A DNA stretch of 64,000 nt from Panagrolaimus kolymaensis. Taxonomy: Eukaryota; Nematoda; Chromadorea; Rhabditida; Panagrolaimidae. Where the stretch lies: contig JAJQJQ010000017.1 of assembly GCA_028622995.1 (NCBI GenBank), positions 4,092,001-4,156,000 of the forward strand. Direction: 5' to 3'. Under the pieces are notes generated by a model. That model had not been told where the DNA came from. It did no database searches and saw only the letters and a program-made list of their open reading frames with translations. Position 1 is the stretch's first letter; every line of letters begins with the position of its first letter. The translations under genes and the position numbers were made by a program. Of this stretch, positions 56,901-64,000 are shown one piece after another.

Positions 56901-59900
56901 AAACTGGTGGACGTAAACCTCGATCAAGAGATGAAGAAGGTTATCCTCCAAAATTTAACGTTCCTTTATGGGATCGTAGAATTCCTGTTGGAGATCCAAT
57001 GATTATTGAATGCCATGTTGACGCAAAACCATTAGCAGAAGTAACATGGACTTTCAATGGTGATGAACTCAAACCAGCTCAAAATATTCAAATTGAATAC
57101 ACTCCGGAAGGCGCTTGCAGAGTTAAAATTTCTGAATTTAAAGAAGAACACGTTGGTGCTTATAAATGCTTTGCTAAAAATGAATATGGCATGGCGGATA
57201 CTATTGCAAATTTGAATGTTGAAGTTAAAGAAGAAAAAGAGGAAGAACGAAAAATTGAATATGCACCCAAATTTAATCCATCTCTTGAAGATCAAATTCT
57301 CAATGAAGGCGGAAATCTTTCACTCCGCTGCTGCGTTGATGCGATTCCGACTGCCAATATTCAATGGTATAAAGATGGTTTACCAGTTAAAAATAGTGAT
57401 AAACTTAAATGGAGTTATAATCCAACAAGCGGTGAAATTTCTCTTAATGTTTCTGATGTTCGAGAAGGGTATGTTTTTTTCATCGAAGTTAATGGCTACT
57501 AATAATACTTTTATTTTTAGTGATGATGGAGCATATAGATGCGTTGCTTCCAACCATCTTGGTTCTACAAACACCGCATGCCTCGTTACAGTTCGAACAA
57601 AGAAACCAGAAATTAAAAAAGAGGGTGAAGAACCATTCTTCACTAAAGGTCTCATCGATAAATATGTTGACCGAGGTGAGACCCTTGAACTTGTTTGTGC
57701 TGTTACAGGTGATCCTCAACCTGAAATAAAATGGTATCGAAATGGAATTCTTTTACGTCCATCAAATAGAATCCTCATTGAAAATACACCTGATGGTTCT
57801 TGCAAATTAATTGTTAAAGATACAACTATGTCTGATGAAGGAATGTACCGTTGCGAAGCCGAAAATGCTCATGGTCGAGCTAAAACCCAATGCACGGCAT
57901 ATGTTCAAATGGCAATTAAACGTGAAAAAACCCCAATTGCTGAAGGTGAAGGACCCAAATTTATTGTGCCACTTGAAAATAGTTCAGTCAGAATTAAAGG
58001 TACCATTGAACTTGAATGTAAAGTCACAGGTATTCCAATGCCAACTTTAAAATGGAGCAAAGATGGTGGACCCCTTATTGAAGATGCACGATTTGAATGG
58101 GATGCACATCCAGAAAAGGGTACATATTTATTAAAAATTAAAAATGCTTCTATTCACGATGAAGGCACAATTCGCGCAGTTGCAACAAATGAAAGTGGTT
58201 CAGCAACTACCAAGGCTATGATTCGAATTGATGATGGAACATTTGGAGGTAAAGCTGAACCATCCACAGCTCCTCGAATTACATTAAGATTGGCTGATGT
58301 TCGAGTAAATGAAGGACAACCTTTAAAACTCATGTGTAAAGTTGAAGGTTCACCTATGCCTGAAATAACTTGGTATAAAGATGGTGAAAAAGTCATACCA
58401 TCTGATCGAATTCAACTTGAAGTTAATCCAGAAGGCACCGCAACCCTTTACATTCCTAAAGCAACGATGGAGGTATGGTTTACATTTATTTATAATTAAT
58501 TTTAATTTTCTTTCTTGCTTCGTTGTTATAATCTTTACCAAAATTTTTGAATGAAGGATATGTTGGTCGTTTTCCAGTTGCATGTTTTTTTTTAAATCCT
58601 TTGAGTATCACGTTTAAAAAATTTTGATTTAATATTAAAATCATTTTTTTTAAAGATTATCAAATAATAAATTCTATTTAGGACGATGGTCTCTATAGAA
58701 TAATAGCGACTAATGCTGCTGGAAGTGCAGTTGATAAATGCACTGCCACAGTTAAACCGGGCCCTCGAGGACTTGATGATGGACGTGGTGCTTCTCCAGC
58801 AGCTGCTTTGGATAGATTTGATTCAAACAAAGCTCCTCGATGCGTTGTTCCTCTTGAAAATGTCCGAATTCCTGAAAAGCAAACCTTCAAACTTCGATGC
58901 AAATTTAGTGGAGATCCTAAACCTGCAATAAAATGGTTTAAAGATGGCGAAAGAATTTATTCTTATACTCGTTGCCAACTCTCTGAAGAAGATGGAGCTT
59001 GCGAGCTTGTTGTTGATTCAGCTTCACGCTCAGATGGAGGAATGTATCGCTGTATTGCTGAAAACGATTATGGCTCGGCAAGAACTACCTGTGAAGTTAC
59101 TGTACAACGTAAGCATTTTATTATTATCTTTTCTTCTCACACTCGCGTGCTTCTAGAAAGTGTGTGCATTCATTCTATTCTATATTACCCGGTTTGATTA
59201 TCCTTTTTTATTTTTAGTCAAAGATCGCACAAAACAAGCATTTGATGAACAATCCCTTTCTGAAGGCAATGCTCCAGGTTTCTCCATTCCACTTACAGTT
59301 AAACGGGCAAGAACTGGTGAAAATGTTGTGTTTGAATGTTTACCATATGGTAAACCATTCCCACAAATTAAATGGCTTAAAGATGGAATGGAACTTCTGC
59401 CAGGAGATAAAATTAAAATTGAAGCCTTAGATGATAAAACTCAAAGACTCACTATTGACGATGTTGATCTTTTATCAGAAGGATACTACCGATGTGTCGC
59501 TACAAATGAATATGGAACAGCTTCAACGAAAGCTGAATTAAATGTCATTGGTGGGTATACAACAAAGCGGGAAAAAAAAAGAAAATTTTATTTTGACCAA
59601 AAAAAACTTGGAAAGAAATAATAACAATTGTGTGAGATCAAAAGTCAAAAATAGGAAAAAAAATAAAAAGCACATTCGGGTTTATTTTTTAATTAAGCAT
59701 AAATTTGCATACGACCACCGTCCTTCCTGGCATAGCTTGATCTGCATAAGTGTTTTGCCATTTACCATTTCGACCCATAGCTAGAACTGCCATCCTTCGA
59801 TTTCCTCGAGGCATGGTCAATTCCCAATTATGAAATTGTTTAAAAACGTTGCCTAAAAAATTGGAATTTTACGTTGATCTACTTTAGTCATCGATGACGT

Positions 59901-62900
59901 ACCATCAACCCAATCCCAATGTTTTCGACTTTTAGTATCTCCAATGGCTCCAAGAAAAATAAATTGCCAATTAGGTAACCGCCTCCGCGCCAAATCTAAA
60001 TAAAACAATTTTAGAACTTTTACAATTCAAAAAATTATTTACCCATAACAAATTTGTTTTCGTATGCATTTGTGACGGAAACGAGGGCAGCGTCTTCTTT
60101 GCTTTCCGCACCTGAAAAAACAGAAAAAACGTGTTTATCAAGGGAAATAGACACTTCGTTACGGACAGTTCGTTACAGACAGTTCGTTACGTACACTTCG
60201 TTACAACAGACACTTCGTTACAAATCCATGACTCTTCGTTACTACACTTCGTTACGGTTTACACATTCTTACCGATAATTCATCATCTTTTACTGTGTTT
60301 AGGCTCAGTTACTTAGTTTCTTAGGCTTAGTTTTAGGCTCAGTCTCAGCCTTAATCACATTCTTAGAATTTAAAATTTACGAATATTTCGTAACGAAGTG
60401 TACGTTGTAACGAATAGTCTGTAACGAACTGTACTGTAACGAAGTGTCGTAACGAAGTGTACCGTAACGAAGTGTCGTTGTAACGAAGTGTCAGGGACTC
60501 GTTTATCAATGGTTGAATGAATTTTTAAAAGAAACAAAAATTTGTAATTTTTCCAATTAAAATTAAAACATAAAGAGCAAAAAAATAGTTTTAATTATTT
60601 TGTGGCGCCAAAATTAAAGTGTAAAATCACGTATGTATTTATTTACCTGATTCACCGCAAAGTTTATCACCATCAAGCCATGTGATATTTCGATTTCCGC
60701 TATAAGCTCGATAGCAAGCTTTAGTTTGTTTATGATAATTCCATTTTCGAGGGCATTCAGAAGAATCTTCAGCTGATTCAGCTGTTTCTTCTATCTATAT
60801 TTTTTTTCTTGGTTTTAATTCGAAAAACAAAATAGCAAACCTTTCGTTCGCAGACAAAATTAACTTTTTGATCGCAATTTGCATTAGCCCATTTTCCTCG
60901 GCTATTCATAACCACACACATATGTTGAGAATCCATTTTATTGAATCCACTTTTACTCTCCCAATTTGTATATTTCACTGCTTTGCCATTCTTCCATCGA
61001 AGAACTAAACCCGGTGAAAAGAGGGCTGCTTTACTATCAATTATATCAAATTTTGCTTTCGCACCAATCCATACCGCATCCCTACCATAAGTATATTCTA
61101 AATTTGAAAGCTTAAAAGAAATATAATTTTTTTTAAATTACCTCTCACAAAATCATTTTCTTGTTTATCTTGTATTCTTACAAGTTTGGATTTAGAATCT
61201 AAAATTTTACAATATTGTTGAGCAAATATTTGAGGCATTGGACGATTAATGAGCTTATAACATCGCCTTGTGGCAGCATTAACATCCCATCCAGAGGGAC
61301 ATTGATATCGGGGATAAGATATAAAGTTTCTGGCTTGTCCAAATTTGAATTGAATAAAAAATAAAATAGCTGCCCATAAAACTTTCATTTTTTGACGTCT
61401 GCTTTTTAATGATGCTGAAAATGGAATAAAATATTTCCGAAAAAAGCCCATAAAACTATTTTATTTTCCTCAATCCCTTGAGGCTATTTATATAAGCATA
61501 CAAAATAGTAAACACAACGAAATTTTAGTTTTAAGTTTTATATAAAAAAGGTTATTATTTGGCATCATCAAAAAATAATGGGAGCTCGACCGGAATAAAA
61601 TAAATAATGTTCAGAGAAATGCCAGGAAAGAGGTAAATGAATAAAAAAAAGTTGTAGACTCAATGATGAAGCGAATGCCGACTAGAAAATAGCAAAAACT
61701 AAATAAAAAAAAAACACAAGAAAAAAAGTTAACAGATCATCATCACCATCGCTGTTGTCTGTCACCCGTCATTTTGTAAAGAAACTTTTTTTTCTTTGGG
61801 TGATGATTCATAGGAGGTGATGAACTTATTTGAGGACAATCTTTTTTTTCTCGTCTTCTAAGACACAGTTGTGAAATGAAGAAAAAAATAAACAAACAAT
61901 TGCGAGAATTAAAAAAAAGCAAGCAAGAGTGAGGGTGCGCAATACACAAAAAATGATTCGTCTTCGTTCAAAAAAAAGAAGAAAAGAAATCAAACCCGTT
62001 TTAATTTTCATCCACAAACGAATTAATTTGGTAAAATAAAATGACGCAACTTTTTACTCTCGAATTTATTTTATAACATATGTATAATTTTCCATTAACA
62101 GTTTTTTTTCCTTCACACGACTTTTCGTTTCATTGATGAATGAATGGAAAAGAAAAAAAAATGAATGAAACTTTAGAGAGAAAAAAACTTTATTAAAACG
62201 TGTTTTTTTTTCTAGGTGAACGTAAACCTCTCACAAATGGACTTCCTGTCGAAAATGGTGGACCACCAGAAGAAAGCAAGCCAAAAATTCGACGTGGTCT
62301 TTATCCAATGTCCATTCATCAAGTAAGAAATTTTATATATTTTTTATTTAATTCGTGAGGTATTTTACCACTTCACACATACACTATCCTCCCTCTTTTT
62401 TTGATTTTGCGTGAAGTGTTGTCAACTTTTTTTGCTTTCTTTTTTATTTGGAAAAATCCTTTTCCCTGCCTTCTCCTCAAGTGGCTGGTTAAGACCTACA
62501 CCAAGTCAATTTGATTCATTAATTCATTCATCGATCTTTTGAGATGACGAAGACTGCAAAGAAAATACACACATCCACTAAAAAAGAAAATTCAATTTTC
62601 TTGAATCATACATTTTTTAATTCATTCTTTTGAAATTTAATTACCGTAGTAATACTGAAGTAGTAATAATTTTAAAACTTTAGGGAAATTCCGTGGAAAT
62701 GCAAGTATGTGCCATTGGATGGCCAACACCCACAGTAAAATGGTTTAAAAATGGTGAAGAAATAAAATCTGATGGAAGCGAAGGTCGAAGAACCATTTGG
62801 ACTGATGAACGTGGAATCCATCATTGTGTCATCATTAATTGCCTCCCAGAAGATGAGGGTGATTATTCGTTAATTGCTACAAATCCTCTAGGTGAAGCTA

Positions 62901-64000
62901 AAACCGAAGGACCTCTCAGTGTTATTCGTCCGAGATTCCCAGCTGAAGGTGAAGATGGTGATCGACATGGAATGCCGTTTCCACCAGGTTTTATTCGTCA
63001 ACTTAAAAACAAACATGTTTTCACACATATGCCAACCATCTTTGATTGCCTCGTTGTTGGACATCCTCCACCAACGGTGGATTGGTATCATAATGGAAAG
63101 AAAATTGTTCCAGATGGTAGAACGAAAATTCAAGTGGCTGGTGGTGGTTCTCATGCTTTAATAATTCTTGATACAACACTGGATGATTTAGGAGAATATG
63201 TCGCGATTGCAAGAAATAGTCATGGAACAGCTCAGAGTTCTGCCATTCTTGATGTAACTGTACCCCATTTAGATAATATTAAATTTGATGGTTCCATTGA
63301 TGTTACACCATATTTATCTGAGGAATATGGGTTTAAAAAGATTAATTATAAATGTAAAGTTTCTTTTTAAGAAGAGTCTTGTCTTATATAAAGCTTTTTT
63401 AGGTTTACCAACTCCACCAGATCGTGGTCCATTTATTAAAGAAGTAACTGGACATTATTTAACTTTATCATGGATTCCAACAAAACGTACCCCACCACGT
63501 TATCCTCAAGTCACCTATGTTATTGAAATTCGTGAATTACCTGAACGAGATTGGACTTTGGTCAGTCAGTCACATAAACTATCTCTCTTTCATTTCCTAA
63601 CCATTTAAATTATTTCTATTAACACGAAAAGTGTTTTAAAATTTCGGCTTATTCTTTGATTTTTTAGCTCGATTACAACATTCCTGAACCCGTTTGTAAA
63701 GTTCGAAACCTTGAACTTGGAAAATCATATCAATTCCGAGTTCGAGCTGAAAACATATATGGCATTTCTGACCCATCTCCTTCTTCACCTCCATCACGAC
63801 TCATGGCTCCACCTCGACCGGTTCTCGATAAAAATAAACGTGTTATTCCATTGCTTGATCCATATGCAGAAAAAGCCCTTGAACAAGCTTATGCTGAACA
63901 ATATGCATGTGCGCCATGGTTTGCACCAGGTGTAATTGAAAAGAGATATTGTGCTCAAAATGATACCATTACCCTTGCATTGAATATAAGCGGGTACCCT
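29927..64000 (+). CDS. unc-89: UNC-89/obscurin giant muscle protein (33 exons, open at right edge)
   Basis: UNC-89 is a sarcomere M-line scaffold with Rho-GEF and kinase modules. Exons: 29927-29976, 30360-30483, 30790-30939, 30987-31129, 31408-31578, 31634-31799, 38259-38654, 38707-38875, 40418-40540, 40649-40753, 40804-41333, 41400-42125, 42173-42574, 42640-44373, 44466-44699, 44821-45038, 45097-46375, 46428-46805, 46884-47265, 47807-51613, 52005-52555, 52668-53155, 53210-53418, 53463-54041, 54238-54343, 54394-57468, 57521-58472, 58682-59108, 59218-59550, 62216-62322, 62684-63353, 63403-63560, 63668-64000. All junctions keep one frame, 6425 codons. The start MATRRQKQLERKYSS and hallmark stretches such as MQGTRVTRTQYGFR match my memory of C. 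elegans UNC-89. Order: SH3, DH, PH, about 55 Ig domains, Fn3, then the start of another Ig. Kinase domains are beyond the window. Confidence 0.96.
32850..33660 (+). repeat. Imperfect tandem repeats, each ending in a GC-rich hairpin
   Basis: Blocks near 32850-33050 and 33270-33475 share an ordered series of words: ATTGCATAAAAATG, then AGTGGT...GATTTTGA, then AAAGATCCAAAAATGGTAAAG or similar. Each ends in a GC-rich palindrome: GCCGGCC-GAA-GGCCGGC at 33033-33049, CGGGC-CGAAA-GCCCG near 33458-33472, and GCGGGCC-GAA-GGCCCGC at 33637-33653. Stem bases differ between copies 1 and 3 but remain paired. Confidence 0.7.
34081..34250 (-). pseudogene. Possible last exon of a nested membrane-protein gene
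   Basis: On the minus strand, a frame ending at TAA 34081-34083 reads a hydrophobic helix (FKCLFLFFVLLMYLVLIQII) followed by HGFCKIASEINSRTPRTQLP and a Gln-rich end. Upstream, around 34790-35060, other hydrophobic pieces (KIAVLACLALTII, CVVINICLLYYAFWLAEQ) appear, but I could not join them with good splice sites in one frame. An LTR-like element sits directly between the pieces. It may be a broken nested gene, or chance. Confidence 0.3.
34251..34637 (-). mobile_element. LTR-like solo element, 387 bp
   Basis: The ends form the 10-bp inverted repeat TGAGAGTGTA...TACACTCTCA with TG...CA termini. The base composition is richer in GC than the intron around it. Read on the minus strand there is a TTTTATATTG box followed further on by AATAAAG, the order expected in an LTR. 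I see no matching target duplication (ATCCT on the left, ATATT on the right), so age or a different class of element remains possible. The reverse-strand open frames here are not convincing as protein. Confidence 0.45.
37897..37920 (+). other. unc-89: Possible alternative first exon of unc-89 (within large intron)
   Basis: An ATG opens MNRRTNTQ and runs directly into a GTAATA donor in phase 0, the phase needed to join exon 7 at 38259. It lies 338 bp before that exon. The product would lack SH3 and the first half of the DH domain. The frame is open further upstream to 37753. The evidence is only frame and splice compatibility. Confidence 0.3.
38876..40417. other. Intron 8 of unc-89 with a candidate internal promoter
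   Basis: This is a 1542-bp intron between the PH domain and the linker before Ig1. The part from about 39170 to 40190 has more GC and CpG than other introns here, as would fit a second promoter for the alternative exon at 40298. Open frames at 39653-39922 and 39965-40171 on the minus strand are low-complexity and not supported. Confidence 0.45.
40298..40376 (+). CDS. unc-89: Alternative first exon of unc-89 (isoform without SH3-DH-PH)
   Basis: The ATG at 40298 follows TTTCAAA and opens MVLRAMYVIELLEADEGGIELVDPSW plus one base, ending at a strong GTAAGT donor (40377). Exon 8 also ends one base into a codon, and in both cases that base is T. Either exon therefore joins exon 9 (40418) in frame and makes the same Leu codon. 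The encoded leader is acidic and coding-like in an otherwise non-coding intron. This would produce a protein starting just before Ig1. C. elegans unc-89 also makes isoforms from several promoters; whether this particular exon is conserved I do not know. Confidence 0.65.
54079..54131 (+). repeat. 14-bp minisatellite in unc-89 intron 24
   Basis: Three full units of GGGCATAACTAAGT (the middle one GGGAATAACTAAGT) and a partial first unit lie in the 196-bp intron 54042-54237. Confidence 0.9.
59689..61388 (-). CDS. C-type lectin with two CTLDs, nested in unc-89 intron 29
   Basis: Exons in coding order: 61149-61388, 60841-61098, 60647-60794, 60043-60111, 59903-59995, 59689-59852; the joined frame is open with 323 residues. 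The ATG at 61388 starts a signal peptide (MKVLWAAILFFIQFKFGQA). A TTTTCAG 26 bases upstream is a likely trans-splice acceptor, which argues against the more upstream ATG at 61451. CTLD1 spans about residues 30-166 (CPSGWDVNAATRRCYKL, AVWIGAKAKF, CDQKVNFVCERK). CTLD2 spans about 178-321 (CPRKWNYHKQTKACYR, FIFLGAIGD, HWDWVDG, VVCKF). Neither has the EPN or QPD calcium and sugar motif, and CTLD2 lacks the inner Cys pair. It is probably a secreted binding protein, perhaps in immunity as for many nematode clec genes; that role is inference. Secretion and fold are well supported. Confidence 0.85.
60133..60509. mobile_element. Foldback/MULE-like element with 9-bp target duplication
   Basis: The 9-bp direct repeat GTTTATCAA occurs at 60133-60141 and 60501-60509. 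Between them, the left arm (about 60149-60255) has seven copies of a unit like ACACTTCGTTAC, and the right arm (about 60389-60492) has seven copies of its reverse complement GTAACGAAGTGT. The 130-bp centre has GGCTCAG/GGCTTAG repeats. A 9-bp duplication is typical of Mutator-like elements, and long arms made of short tandem repeats are typical of foldback elements. It sits in intron 3 (60112-60646) of the nested lectin gene. Confidence 0.85.
61389..62215. other. Rest of unc-89 intron 29
   Basis: About 830 bases upstream of the lectin gene and before exon 30 at 62216. It presumably contains the lectin promoter. Low-complexity A/T runs dominate, and open frames at 61743-62017 on the minus strand are not convincing. 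Confidence 0.5.
63403..64000 (+). other. unc-89: Fibronectin type III domain and start of next Ig of UNC-89
   Basis: Exons 32-33 encode PPDRGPFIKEVTGHYLTLSW, then YVIEIRELPERDWTL, then the typical Fn3 end LGKSYQFRVRAENIYGISDP, and a linker with RVIPLLDPYAEKALE. An Ig domain (CAPWFAPGVIEKRYC...) begins before the window ends. In C. elegans UNC-89 this lies shortly before the first kinase-like domain. Confidence 0.93.

Larger units (their letters stand above)
40804..63353 (+). other. unc-89: Ig-domain array of UNC-89 (about 55 domains)
   Basis: I counted about 55 Ig units by their core Trp motif (WYKDD, WFKNG, WYKNG and so on) or its Phe replacement (VEFTLKG, VEFYAVT, VQFLKDG, IRFQIDG). About 12 lie in exon 20 alone and 11 in exon 26. 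Most domains are 88-100 residues long. Between Ig7 and Ig8 (about 43066-43265) lies a 65-residue Lys/Glu/Gln-rich linker where C. elegans UNC-89 has a long Lys-Ser-Pro repeat region. Confidence 0.9.

Noticed and set aside
61389..61451. Upstream ATG (61451) as the lectin start
   Set aside because: A TTTTCAG acceptor lies between it and the ATG at 61388, and only the latter starts directly with a signal peptide.
1..64000. CRISPR arrays or bacterial operons
   Set aside because: The window is eukaryotic with introns throughout; tandem repeats found are minisatellites or foldback arms.

Overview
The window is nuclear DNA of a nematode. Three independent observations support this: a spliced-leader RNA gene whose leader is almost identical to SL1 (22680-~22790), an UNC-89/obscurin gene that follows the Caenorhabditis protein almost domain for domain, and a PAR-6 gene with nematode-type sequence. 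The DNA is strongly AT-rich with mostly short introns. I cannot place the species. An AT-rich clade IV worm is a guess.

Left part (1-25 kb). The 5' end of par-6 leaves the left edge on the minus strand. Next comes a gene for a secreted Leu/Gly-rich protein (1271-2412, minus). A second, inverted and decayed copy of that gene (3975-22395, plus) is split by a BEL/Pao LTR retrotransposon. The insertion has the form LTR-internal-LTR-internal-LTR: three 446-bp LTRs, two indistinguishable internal regions with an 8635-bp period, and a single 5-bp target duplication (TATCT) around the whole. Each unit encodes gag-pol and a phlebovirus-type envelope split by an in-frame TGA. The most striking point is that each LTR contains an exact copy of the host's 23-nt spliced leader, one base after an AATAAA. 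The SL RNA gene lies about 0.9 kb beyond the insertion. It is followed by a GTPase pseudogene and a set of direct and inverted repeats that tie this region back to the first 4 kb.

Middle (25-30 kb). A small lysine-rich protein gene (plus) and an unrecognised seven-exon gene for 528 residues (minus, all introns phase 0) converge on each other. A 66-bp hAT-type MITE with a perfect 8-bp target duplication lies upstream of the latter.

Right part (29.9-64 kb). This is the unc-89/obscurin gene on the plus strand: 33 exons and 6425 codons, open at the right edge. It encodes SH3, DH, PH, about 55 Ig domains and one Fn3; the kinase domains would lie beyond the window. Compared with my memory of C. 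elegans UNC-89, the lysine/serine/proline repeat region is missing and one Ig block is expanded. A 6.46-kb intron splits the DH domain. At least one alternative first exon (40298) would give a form without SH3-DH-PH. A complete two-domain C-type lectin gene sits on the opposite strand inside intron 29, and its own intron carries a foldback element with a 9-bp target duplication.

Functionally, UNC-89 is a muscle M-line scaffold and PAR-6 a cell-polarity adaptor. They are ordinary conserved genes flanking a repeat-rich interval. The part worth following up is the link between the SL RNA and the SL-bearing LTRs.
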